A stretch of 34,155 nt of DNA from Rhodocyclaceae bacterium. Its GTDB lineage: Bacteria > Pseudomonadota > Gammaproteobacteria > Burkholderiales > Rhodocyclaceae. The stretch spans positions 1 through 34,155 of the forward strand of contig JAUSBB010000019.1 of the NCBI GenBank assembly GCA_030652245.1, given 5' to 3'. The notes beneath the pieces were generated by a model. That model had not been told where the DNA came from, did not search any database, and worked only from the letters and a program-made list of their open reading frames with translations. Below, piece by piece: positions 9,838 to 18,129 of this stretch (within the stretch, counting starts at the first letter, position 1; every line of letters starts with the position of its first letter). The translations under genes and the position numbers were made by a program.

Positions 9838-10763
9838 TATTTGCGGCGGTCGGCGCGCTCATAGACGGTGCGGCCCAGGGAGCGAAACAGGTCTGTCGCA
9901 TGTAGAAAACTTTCTGAATGCCCCGCATAGAGCAGGCCGTCCGGATGCAGCAGCGGCACGAATTTCTTGAGTATCTGATATTGCGTCGGCTTGTCGAAGT
10001 AGATCATCACGTTGCGGCAGAACAAGGCATCGAACGGCCCCTTGGCCGACGGCCACTGGGCATCGAGCAGGTTGATGCGGCTGTAGGTGATCAGCTTTTG
10101 CAGTTCGGGGCGCACGCGCACCTGGCTGGTCGGCACGCCCGCGCCCCTGACGAAATATTTGCGCTGCCGCTCGGCATCCAGCCGCTCGATGCGGTCGACC
10201 GGATACTCGCCGCGCGCGGCGGTCTTCAGCACATTCGTATCGATGTCGCTGGCGTGAATCTGCACCGGCGGCGTCAGGGTATTGAAGACTTCGCAGGCGG
10301 TAATCGCCAGCGAATAAGGCTCTTCGCCGGTGGAGGCGGCGGAGCACCAGATGCGGATCGGCCGCTGCGCCAGCCGCAGCAGATGCTTTTGCAGCATCTC
10401 GAAGTGATGATTTTCGCGGAAGAAGGAAGTGAGATTGGTCGTCAGGGAGTTGACGAAAGTTTCCCATTCCGCGGCATGGCCCTGTTCGAGATAGGCCAGA
10501 TACTGATCGAAGCTCGTCATGTTGAGCGCCCGCAAGCGTCGCGCCAGGCGCGAATAGACCATGTCCTGCTTGATCGGCGCCAGTGATATGCCGGCATGCT
10601 TGTGGATCAACTGCCGCACCCGCTCGAAGTCCGCCGCGGTGAAATGGAACTCGCGGCCGGCCGCCGACGCGGGCGCCAACACCGGAGCCGTCCCCGTTTT
10701 AAGCGGCGGGTCGGCTGACGCCGTCCCGCCAGCGCCGACTTTCATTCCAATAGGCAGCGGCAT
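9837..10763 (-). CDS. cheR: Chemotaxis protein methyltransferase CheR
   Basis: 308 aa; [16 protein letters not shown]...[11 protein letters not shown]...[17 protein letters not shown]...[13 protein letters not shown]. Confidence 0.96.
   Translation of the reverse strand: MPLPIGMKVGAGGTASADPPLKTGTAPVLAPASAAGREFHFTAADFERVRQLIHKHAGISLAPIKQDMVYSRLARRLRALNMTSFDQYLAYLEQGHAAEWETFVNSLTTNLTSFFRENHHFEMLQKHLLRLAQRPIRIWCSAASTGEEPYSLAITACEVFNTLTPPVQIHASDIDTNVLKTAARGEYPVDRIERLDAERQRKYFVRGAGVPTSQVRVRPELQKLITYSRINLLDAQWPSAKGPFDALFCRNVMIYFDKPTQYQILKKFVPLLHPDGLLYAGHSESFLHATDLFRSLGRTVYERADRRK
10719..10742 (-). repeat. Dispersed element copy 3, in frame near the 5' end of cheR
   Basis: AAAGTCGGCGCTGGCGGGACGGCG followed by TCAGCCGACCCGCCGCTTAAAACGGGGACGGC; translates as KVGAGGTA in CheR. 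Confidence 0.92.
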
Positions 10764-11713
10764 CAGCGGCTGGCCGCGCCCGCCGGCGGCGGCACGATGC
10801 CGCGCACGGTCAGTTCCTCGGCATCGGTCACTTCGGCCGCCGGGGCTTCCTTGCCGTCGCCGAGAATTGCTTCTTCGGTGCGCTTATTGAGAACGACGAT
10901 GCTGATGCGGCGGTTGATGGCGCTTTGCGGCTGCGCCTTGTCGTAAAGCACCGTTGAGGCGAAGCCGAGCACGCGGATGATTTTCGCGTCGTCCAGGCCG
11001 CCCGTGATCATCTCGCGGCGCGAGGCATTGGCGCGGTTGGTGGAAAGCTCCCAGTTGCCGAAACCGCGGTCGCCGCCCGCGTAGGGCGTCGCGTCGGTGT
11101 GTCCCGAAAGGGAAATGCGGTTGTCCACCTTGTTGAGCAGCGGACCGATCTCGCGCAGAATCTGCTTGGTGTAGGGCTTGAGCTCGGAGCTGGCCAGATC
11201 GAACATCGGCCGGTTCTTTTCATCGACGATCTGGATGCGCAGGCCTTCGCTGGTGATGTCGATCAACAGTTGATTCTTGAACTGCTTGAGCGTCGGGCTG
11301 GCCTCGATCAGCGTTTCGATGTCGACCTTCAGCCCTTGCAGGCGCTCTTTCTCCATGCGCTCGAATTCTTCCTTCATGCGCTTTTCGCTGATCTTGCGCT
11401 CACTCTTCGTTTCGCCGCGCTTGACCTGGCCATGGGCCTGCGAAAGATCCTGCCCGCCGCCCTGAATGATCGAAGAGGCATCGCCGGCGCCCGAACCGCC
11501 GAACATGGCCACCATCAGCGGTGTCTGGAAGTGGTCGGCGATCCCCTTCAGGTCGCCTTTGGATGTCGAGGCAAGCAGCCACATCAAGAGAAAGAAGGCC
11601 ATCATCGCCGTCACGAAGTCGGCATAGGCGATCTTCCAGGCGCCGCCGTGCGCGGCACCGCCGCCCTTCTTGATCTTCTTGACTACGATGGGTTGCTGGC
11701 TGTCATCGCTCAT
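10763..11713 (-). CDS. motB: Flagellar motor protein MotB
   Basis: 316 aa; GAWKIAYADFVTAMMAFFLLMWLL and OmpA-like peptidoglycan-binding region (LSGHTDATPY). Confidence 0.97.
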   Translation of the reverse strand: MSDDSQQPIVVKKIKKGGGAAHGGAWKIAYADFVTAMMAFFLLMWLLASTSKGDLKGIADHFQTPLMVAMFGGSGAGDASSIIQGGGQDLSQAHGQVKRGETKSERKISEKRMKEEFERMEKERLQGLKVDIETLIEASPTLKQFKNQLLIDITSEGLRIQIVDEKNRPMFDLASSELKPYTKQILREIGPLLNKVDNRISLSGHTDATPYAGGDRGFGNWELSTNRANASRREMITGGLDDAKIIRVLGFASTVLYDKAQPQSAINRRISIVVLNKRTEEAILGDGKEAPAAEVTDAEELTVRGIVPPPAGAASR

Positions 11714-11715
11714 GG

Positions 11716-12573
11716 CTATTTACCCTTGCGGCTCTTGATATCCTCTTCGAGTTCGATGAAGGTCGGGCGGTCGGTGGAGAACAGCACCTTGCGACCAAAC
11801 TCGACGGCGACCTGCGGTGCGTAGCCGTTCATGCTGGCCAGGAGCACGGCCTTGATGCATTGATAGATCTTGCCGCCCTCTTCCGCCTTCTGCTCGAGCT
11901 GACTGGCGATCGGCGCGGTGAAGCCGTAGGAGGCCAGAATGCCCAGGAAGGTGCCGACCAGCGCACCGCCGATCATCTTGCCGAGCACGGCGGGCGGCTG
12001 CCCCACCGAGCCCATCACATTCACGACGCCCATCACCGCGACGACAATGCCAAAGGCCGGCAGGGCATCGGATACCTTGGCCATGACATGGGCGGGAACA
12101 TGGGCTTCCTGGTGGTGCGTCTCGATTTCGATATCCATCAGGTTTTCGATCTCGAAGGCGTTCAGGTTGCCGCCGACCATCATGCGCAGATAGTCGGTGA
12201 TGAATTCCATGACGTGGTGATCGTGACTGACCGAGGGATATTTCGAGAAGATTGGGCTGGCCTCGGGGGTTTCGACATCGTTCTCGATCGACATCAGACC
12301 TTCCTTGCGCACTTTCGCCAGGACCTCGAACAGCATGGCCAGAAGGTCCATGTAGAGCGCCTTGTTGAGAGGTGAGCCCTTGAGAACGGAGGGTAGCGCA
12401 CCGAGCGTTGCCTTGACCGCCTTGCTGCCGTTGCTGGCGATAAAACCGCCAATCATCAGGCCAACGATGGCGATATATTCGAGCGGAACCCAGAGGGCGC
12501 CGAGGCTACCGTGCACGGCATAGGTGCCGATGGAGGCGAGCAGAATAATGACGTAGCCGACGAGCAGTGACAT
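11716..12573 (-). CDS. motA: Flagellar motor stator protein MotA
   Basis: 285 aa; MLLVGYVIILLASIGTYAV-like N-terminus (MSLLVGYVIILLASIG), VVAVMGVVNVMGSVGQPPAVLGKMIGGALVGTFLGIL. Confidence 0.97.
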   Translation of the reverse strand: MSLLVGYVIILLASIGTYAVHGSLGALWVPLEYIAIVGLMIGGFIASNGSKAVKATLGALPSVLKGSPLNKALYMDLLAMLFEVLAKVRKEGLMSIENDVETPEASPIFSKYPSVSHDHHVMEFITDYLRMMVGGNLNAFEIENLMDIEIETHHQEAHVPAHVMAKVSDALPAFGIVVAVMGVVNVMGSVGQPPAVLGKMIGGALVGTFLGILASYGFTAPIASQLEQKAEEGGKIYQCIKAVLLASMNGYAPQVAVEFGRKVLFSTDRPTFIELEEDIKSRKGK

Positions 12574-12683
12574 GAATGATCTCGGTTGTTTAACGTCTGG
12601 CGCGGGGCGCGACGCAGACAGGCGAGCGCAATAATAGCGGCAAACCTGGCGCGATGGCGGGGGGAATTTGCCGCAAATTGAAA

Positions 12684-12716
12684 GGGCGCCCCCTCCGGTC
12701 AGGGAGGCGGGCGCCC
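12684..12716 (-). terminator. GC-rich hairpin between flhC and motA
   Basis: GGGCGCCCCCTCCGGTCAGGGAGGCGGGCGCCC; long imperfect stem downstream of flhC; no clear U-tract. Confidence 0.5.
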
Positions 12717-12740
12717 GTCAAAGCGGGAAAACAGGCCGGG

Positions 12741-13286
12741 TCAGGCCGCCACGGCCTCCACCACCGGCGCGGGCCGGCGGGTTTTGCCGGCGCGGGCCGG
12801 CATGTGACACAGGCCGCAAACATAGTCGCGCTTCGGGTCGTGGGCGTGGGCGACGAATTCACCGCCGCAGGTCTTGCAGCGGGTCGTCTGCAACATGCCC
12901 GCGTCAAAGAAGCGCACCATGGTCCAGGCGCGGGTCAGGGACAGGACACTCTCCATGTTCGATCGGCCCACCTGCTCGGTGTAGAGACGAGAGGCCTTGA
13001 TGATGCGTTCGAGGCCGGACAGGCCGGTGTGGCGCCCGAGGACATTGAAGTAGGCCATGAACACCGCCGCATGCACGTTCGGCTGCCAGGTCATGAACCA
13101 GTCGGTCGAGAAAGGCAGCATGCCCTTGGGGGGCGAAACGCCGCGAACTTCTTTATAGAGCTTGAGCAGACGCTCGCGGGACAGCTTGGTTTCGGCCTCA
13201 AGGAGTTGCAGGCGAGCGCCCATTTCGATGAGTTCGATGGCAAGGCGAATATCCCTCGCCTCCGAGATGACTGATTTATTACGCAT
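12741..13286 (-). CDS. flhC: Flagellar transcriptional activator FlhC
   Basis: 181 aa; SPPKGMLPFSTDWFMTWQPNVHAAVF and four-Cys zinc site CKTCGGEF...CGLC. Confidence 0.96.
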   Translation of the reverse strand: MRNKSVISEARDIRLAIELIEMGARLQLLEAETKLSRERLLKLYKEVRGVSPPKGMLPFSTDWFMTWQPNVHAAVFMAYFNVLGRHTGLSGLERIIKASRLYTEQVGRSNMESVLSLTRAWTMVRFFDAGMLQTTRCKTCGGEFVAHAHDPKRDYVCGLCHMPARAGKTRRPAPVVEAVAA

Positions 13287-13328
13287 GCAAACCTCCTGAA
13301 TACTCCTGGATACGCTGGATCGACGGGA

Positions 13329-13646
13329 TCAGGCAACCGACGCTACTGCCCGGCCGGCGGCGAGAATGGCGGCGTGAATGTGACCAACGCCGCGCTCGCG
13401 CTCGTGGTTGGCCAGCAAATCGATCAGCAAGCTATCGTCAAAGCGGAAGCTGCACAGCAACATGTCGGAGCTGGCCATTTTCAGGACCTGTCCCGGTGTC
13501 AGGGTTTCGAGAATGTCGGCAATCTCCTCGCTGATGCCTAAGCGAAACACGGCGGTTTCCCGATCGGAACGCACCATGTTTTGCGCCAGCATCAGGTAGG
13601 CAAGATTGACTTCCTTTATGTCGTTGTAGGTGTCAGTCGGTTTCAT
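13329..13646 (-). CDS. flhD: Flagellar transcriptional activator FlhD
   Basis: ORF to 13721; likely start ATG 13646 (MKPTDTYNDIKEVNLAYLMLAQNMVRSDRETAVFRLGIS) with SD AAGGAG upstream. Confidence 0.95.
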   Translation of the reverse strand: MKPTDTYNDIKEVNLAYLMLAQNMVRSDRETAVFRLGISEEIADILETLTPGQVLKMASSDMLLCSFRFDDSLLIDLLANHERERGVGHIHAAILAAGRAVASVA

Positions 13647-13765
13647 CTTTGCGCTCCTTGCATTGCCGCCATCCCAGGGCGCGGAGACTTTCCGCGCATG
13701 CCCGTTTGGCAGTGATGGCATTCAACGGCATTTTTGACAAGAAGAAAATCAATGGAAAGACCATC

Positions 13766-13816
13766 CTTTTGTAAGAATAGGATAGTCACCTCTTGTAAGA
13801 AAAAACCTTACAAAAG
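13766..13816. promoter_or_regulatory. Inverted/direct repeat cluster upstream of flhD
   Basis: CTTTTGTAAG (13766-13775) and CTTACAAAAG (13807-13816) are perfect inverted arms; a third TCTTGTAAGA lies at 13791-13800. Confidence 0.5.
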
Positions 13817-13861
13817 CGGTCTTATCTCATGTTTTGAATTGATTTTTTGTGATTACCAAAC

Positions 13862-15844
13862 CTACTGAACGGTCGCCACGCAGTTCCGGCCCCGCTGTTT
13901 TGCCTGGTAAGCGCCCTCATCGGCGCGCTTGATCAGGGCGTCGATATCCGGGGTATCCATGCCGCGCGCCGCGACACCGACGCTGATGCTGCATTTCATG
14001 TCCAGCGCGCCCGTCGTCAGCTTGACATCGGCAACGGCTTTTCTCACGCGTTCGCCGCACAGCAGCGCGGCGGCGAGATCGGTTTCCGGGCAGATGACGA
14101 TGAACTCATCCCCGCCGGTGCGGCAAATCACGTCCTCCACGCGCAGCCCGGACTTGATCGCCTGGGCGGTTTGCCTGAGCACCGCATCGCCAACATCGTG
14201 GCCATGCGTGTCATTGATCGCCTTGAAGTTATCGACGTCGATCATCAGGCAAGCCAGCGGCCGCTTGCTGCGGTTGGCGTGCTGCCATTCCTGCTGGAAG
14301 CGTTCGATGGCGTAGCGGCGGTTCGGCAAGCCGGTCAGCACGTCGGTGAGCGCGGCCTCCTGCAAACGGCTATTGGTGACCGCCAGCTCGGCGGCGAAAC
14401 GGCGAATTTCCTCGCGGTCGCGCTCGATTTCCTGTTGCAGCGTCATCACGCGCTGGCCGGCGCGCAGGCGCGCGCCCAGCACCCGGGCCTTCGGCGGCTT
14501 GCTCATGAAATCGTCCGCGCCGGCATCGAACACCTCGATCAGTTTTTCCTCGGTGTCTTGCGCCGTCAGGATGAGAATGTAGATGGCGCGGCCCAGCTTG
14601 GTCTGACGCAGCGCGCGCGTCAGTTCGACGCCATCCATGCCGGGCATGACGCACTCGGCGATCAGGATATGCGGCTGAACTTCGAGCGCCGTGTCGAAAC
14701 CTTTCTGGCCGCTCTCCGCCTCGGACACCAGATAGCCGGCGGCGGCGAGGAGGGTGGCGAGCTGCTCACGAATACTTGGGTCGGCGTCAACCACCAGCAC
14801 GCGCAGATTGCCATCGACGGCCAGGGCGCTCGGCATGCCGGCGGGCGACAGCTCGGGCGCCGTCGGCGCTCCCGACAAATCGTCAAACGGTGGCATGTCG
14901 TTGGCATCAACACTCAATTGTGCGGCCCACTCCCGCCAGTCGCGCACCACGCGGTCGCACAGCTCGGTCAGCGCCTCGCTTTTCAGAGCGAGCTTGCTGC
15001 CCACCAGGAACAGCTTGAGCATCAGGCCGCGCCGCGCCGCCTCGGGGGCCAGGCAAACATCGGCGATCAGTCGCGCCAGGGTCAGCGTCCAGGTCAGGCG
15101 ATAGCTACGCGAATCGGGCGGGAAATTGGCGCCCTCCGGCGCTTCGTGCGCAAACACCGGATCGACAAACATGCGCGGCAGGCCCCAGTCCTGCAAGATC
15201 GCCGCCGTCAATTCGGCATGCGTCATGGCGAAGGCGTTTTGTTCGAGGACGCAAAGCGAAACCGCGTGATCGTCCCTGGCCTGACCGAGCAGACGCGAGT
15301 ATTCCGCGGGGAACACAGTGGCCAACGACAGTTCGCCAATGCGGCAGAGCAGGCCGACGCTGAAGGCTTCCTCGGGCGGCGCGGCGCGCACTTGGGCGGC
15401 GACCGCCTGCGCGGCCACGGCGCAGGCCAGTGAGTGCGACCAGAAACGACCGTAGTTGAAATTGGCGCACAGCCCGCTGCGATGGCCGTTCAGGAGCGAA
15501 AAGCTCAGCGCCAGATAGCGCACCGTCGGCGTGCCCAACAGGATCAGCGCATCCTGCACGGCCGCGACCGGGCGTTCCGCGCCGACCTCGGGCGCATTCG
15601 CCGCCTTGATCAACCGACCGACCAGCGCCGGATCGGTTTGCACCGCGCGCACCAGTTCGGCAATGGAGACATCATCCTTCTGCGTCAGCCGCATGACCGC
15701 CAAAGCCGCCCCCTTGGGCGATGGCAACTCGCCCATCGCCTTGAGTTCCTGCAAACGGTCAAACCGGAAATGCCTGACGTTGTCGGCCAACAACTCGCTC
15801 ATGAGGGTATTTGCCAGCCTTGCAAAAGGTTTCTGCCCGGCCAC
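13862..15844 (-). CDS. HDOD - receiver-like - GGDEF diguanylate cyclase
   Basis: 660 aa; HDOD-like N-terminus (LPSPKGAALAVMRLTQ...ALILLGTPTVRYLALSFSLL), receiver (LRVLVVDADPS...), GGDEF (TDVLTGLPNRR...CRTGGDEFIVICPETD). Confidence 0.92.
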   Translation of the reverse strand: MAGQKPFARLANTLMSELLADNVRHFRFDRLQELKAMGELPSPKGAALAVMRLTQKDDVSIAELVRAVQTDPALVGRLIKAANAPEVGAERPVAAVQDALILLGTPTVRYLALSFSLLNGHRSGLCANFNYGRFWSHSLACAVAAQAVAAQVRAAPPEEAFSVGLLCRIGELSLATVFPAEYSRLLGQARDDHAVSLCVLEQNAFAMTHAELTAAILQDWGLPRMFVDPVFAHEAPEGANFPPDSRSYRLTWTLTLARLIADVCLAPEAARRGLMLKLFLVGSKLALKSEALTELCDRVVRDWREWAAQLSVDANDMPPFDDLSGAPTAPELSPAGMPSALAVDGNLRVLVVDADPSIREQLATLLAAAGYLVSEAESGQKGFDTALEVQPHILIAECVMPGMDGVELTRALRQTKLGRAIYILILTAQDTEEKLIEVFDAGADDFMSKPPKARVLGARLRAGQRVMTLQQEIERDREEIRRFAAELAVTNSRLQEAALTDVLTGLPNRRYAIERFQQEWQHANRSKRPLACLMIDVDNFKAINDTHGHDVGDAVLRQTAQAIKSGLRVEDVICRTGGDEFIVICPETDLAAALLCGERVRKAVADVKLTTGALDMKCSISVGVAARGMDTPDIDALIKRADEGAYQAKQRGRNCVATVQ

Positions 15845-15931
15845 GCTGATCGGTGGCGCCTGCTTCGATAAAGGTTTATACCACCGCCGCGAGGCTTTGT
15901 ATTGCGGACTGGCGCGCTAGAATTTCGCTTC

Positions 15932-16486
15932 ATGGAACCCGCCATCAACTATTGCTGCACCTGCGCCGCACCGGTGAGTTTGCGCGTGCCGCTGGGCGAC
16001 AGCCTGCCCCGCCATGTTTGCGACGCCTGCGGCGCCATCCATTACCGCAACCCGCGCCTGGTGGTGGGTACTTTGCCCATTTGGGAAGAGCGCATTCTGT
16101 TATGCCGCCGCGCCATCGAACCGCGCCACGGCTGCTGGACGCTGCCCGCCGGCTTCATGGAAAACCAGGAAACCATCGCGGAAGCCGCTGCGCGCGAGAC
16201 CCGCGAGGAAGCCTGTGCCCACATCGAACTGGATGACCTGTACACGATGATTTCCGTGCCGCACATCAATCAGGTGCATGTCATTTATCGCGCTCGCTTG
16301 CTCAAGGCCGAGTTCGCGCCGGGCGCGGAAAGTCTTGAAGTGGCCCTGTTCGACGAGGCCAGCATTCCCTGGGATGAGATTGCCTTTCGCACCATCGCCA
16401 TGACCCTGCGGCATTTCTTCGCCGACCGCGCGGCGGGCCGCTTCGGCTTGCATGTCGAGTCCATCGCCGAACCCCGGCCGCGCTGA
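15932..16486 (+). CDS. Nudix hydrolase with N-terminal zinc ribbon
   Basis: Start ATG 15932 (MEPAINYCCTCAAPV...CDACGAIHYRNPR); Nudix box GFMENQETIAEAAARETREEA. Confidence 0.92.
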   Translation: MEPAINYCCTCAAPVSLRVPLGDSLPRHVCDACGAIHYRNPRLVVGTLPIWEERILLCRRAIEPRHGCWTLPAGFMENQETIAEAAARETREEACAHIELDDLYTMISVPHINQVHVIYRARLLKAEFAPGAESLEVALFDEASIPWDEIAFRTIAMTLRHFFADRAAGRFGLHVESIAEPRPR

Positions 16487-17347
16487 TTATTTTTCCGTCT
16501 CGAACACCACCGGCAACAACACCACGAAGTTCCGCCCCTGCAAAGATTCCGGCAGCGCGGCGCGCGTGACCGCCTGACGCAGCATCTCCAGCGCGGCCGC
16601 GTCGAGCACCGCATGACCGCTGGAACGATTCAGATCGACACGGCGGGCCGGCACACCCGTCTCCACCGTGACACGCACTTCGGCCGTGCCAGCCAACCCC
16701 GCCCGCTCCGCCGCGTCCGGATAACGGCGAAAGCGGCGCGCCTCGACCGCCAGCGCCAGGCGAAACTGCCGCAGGCCGGCGGCATGGGCGCCACGTTCAT
16801 TTATCTCCTGCGCCAGGGCTGCCGTGGCCGGGCCCGCCATGTGACGCGGCACGACTTCGCCACCCGCCCCACTGGCTATCGGTGCCTGGGCCTGCTCCGG
16901 CAGGACCGGCATATCAAAAGTCGGCGCTGGCGGGACGGCGTTAGCCGGACCGCCGCGTAAATCGGGGACGGCGTTAGCCGGGAATACCGCTCCCCTCTCC
17001 CCCGGCCCCTCTCCCGCAAGGGGAGAGGGGAGTCGAAGCCCCTCCCCCCGCGCGGGGGAGGGGTTGGGGAGAGGGGGAAATGCGGCAGTCGGCGCACGCT
17101 GCAACACCGGATCGGGCGCGTCGACCGTTGACGGCGCGGGCAGCAACCTGCCCTGCAAAACGCTTGCCGGCGGGACGCTTTGCTCCATTGCACTAAACTG
17201 TGGCAGCAGCCCCAGCAACAGCAGCGCGTGGAACAGCAGCGACAAAACGGCGGGACGGAGCGGAAATCCCCGCAATTCCCAGGCCTGTTCCGGCCGCCGA
17301 GACGAACTTTCCATTGTCACAATACTCTGATAGGTTTTGGGTTCCAT
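16487..17347 (-). CDS. TonB-like energy transducer protein
   Basis: N-terminal TM (LSLLFHALLLLGLLPQF), Pro-rich linker, C-terminal TonB-like domain (YPDAAERAGLAGTAEVRVTVETGVPARRVDLNRSSGHAVLDAAALEMLRQA). ORF track extends to a TTG at 17359; ATG at 17347 or 17314 more likely. Confidence 0.85.
   Translation of the reverse strand: MEPKTYQSIVTMESSSRRPEQAWELRGFPLRPAVLSLLFHALLLLGLLPQFSAMEQSVPPASVLQGRLLPAPSTVDAPDPVLQRAPTAAFPPLPNPSPARGEGLRLPSPLAGEGPGERGAVFPANAVPDLRGGPANAVPPAPTFDMPVLPEQAQAPIASGAGGEVVPRHMAGPATAALAQEINERGAHAAGLRQFRLALAVEARRFRRYPDAAERAGLAGTAEVRVTVETGVPARRVDLNRSSGHAVLDAAALEMLRQAVTRAALPESLQGRNFVVLLPVVFETEK
16916..16981 (+). repeat. Dispersed element copy 4, extended form, inside the tonB-like gene
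   Basis: AAAAGTCGGCGCTGGCGGGACGGCG + TTAGCCGGACCGCCGCGTAAATCGGGGACGGCGTTAGCCGG; antisense to the gene, read as [20 protein letters not shown]. Confidence 0.92.
16992..17077. repeat. C/G-rich nested inverted-repeat element inside the tonB-like gene
   Basis: CCCCTCTCCCCCGGCCCCTCTCCCGCAAGGGGAGAGGGG...CCCCTCCCCCCGCGCGGGGGAGGGGTTGGGGAGAGGGGG; two inner hairpins in an outer stem; translates as PLPNPSPARGEGLRLPSPLAGEGPGERG. Confidence 0.85.
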
Positions 17348-17358
17348 TGTAAAGGCCA

Positions 17359-17934
17359 ATGAACACCTACCCCCTGATCCTCACGCTTGACCCGCATGGC
17401 GTGCCGCACCGCTGGGTGACGTGGCAGCACGCCTGCTGTTATTACGCCAAGGATCTGGTGGCTTGGGCGGCGGGGGATCACAGCTTCACCATTCACGGCG
17501 GTCTCAGCCGGCTGACCGGGCAGCAATCAGAAATCTGCACGAACAGCATCATCGCCATCAAGGGCCGCGCGCTGGCCGGGCGTCAATTCACCCAGGTACC
17601 GCCACTCGACAACTGCGAGCTGTTCCATCGCGACCGCCACATCTGTGCCTATTGCGGCGACAGCCTGACCAGCGCACGCCTGACACGCGATCATGTGGCA
17701 CCGGTTTCGCAAGGCGGGCGCGACACCTGGATGAACGTGGTCACTGCCTGCCGGCCCTGCAACCAGCGGAAAAGCGACCGCACCCCCGAACAGGCCGGCA
17801 TGCAACTCATGTATGCACCCTATGTGCCCAACAAGGCGGAATACCTGATTCTCTGCAACCGCAACATCCTGGCCGACCAGATGGACTTCCTGGCGCGCCA
17901 TGTGCCCAGCGCAAGTCGAATCCGGCAGGCATAA
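17359..17934 (+). CDS. HNH endonuclease family protein
   Basis: 191 aa; CAYCGDSLTSARLTRDHVAPVSQGGRDTWMNVVTACRPCNQRKSDRT = HNH with CxxC pairs. Confidence 0.92.
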   Translation: MNTYPLILTLDPHGVPHRWVTWQHACCYYAKDLVAWAAGDHSFTIHGGLSRLTGQQSEICTNSIIAIKGRALAGRQFTQVPPLDNCELFHRDRHICAYCGDSLTSARLTRDHVAPVSQGGRDTWMNVVTACRPCNQRKSDRTPEQAGMQLMYAPYVPNKAEYLILCNRNILADQMDFLARHVPSASRIRQA

Positions 17935-17964
17935 GAGTCTCTTAATCTTCGGCGCGCAACATGG

Positions 17965-17987
17965 CTCCTGTCGAATACTGACAGGAG
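17965..17987 (+). promoter_or_regulatory. 8-bp perfect hairpin whose 3' arm contains a Shine-Dalgarno sequence
   Basis: CTCCTGTC (17965-17972) / GACAGGAG (17980-17987), 7-nt loop; AGGAG lies 6 nt before ATG 17994. Confidence 0.5.
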
Positions 17988-17993
17988 CCCAAA

Positions 17994-18119
17994 ATGAATT
18001 TCAGGATTTTCGCCGTCGTCGCTCTGGCTACCGCCTGCCACACCGCCGCGGCAAGCGGCAACTATGCGGAACGCGGCCTCAAGCTGCCCGGCGGCTGGCG
18101 TCGCGCCAAGCAGCGCTGA
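17994..18119 (+). CDS. Small 41-aa putative exported peptide
   Basis: ATG 17994, TGA 18117-18119: MNFRIFAVVALATACHTAAASGNYAERGLKLPGGWRRAKQR; signal-peptide-like; SD AGGAG; below the ORF-track length cutoff. Confidence 0.55.
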   Translation: MNFRIFAVVALATACHTAAASGNYAERGLKLPGGWRRAKQR

Positions 18120-18129
18120 AGGAGAGATC

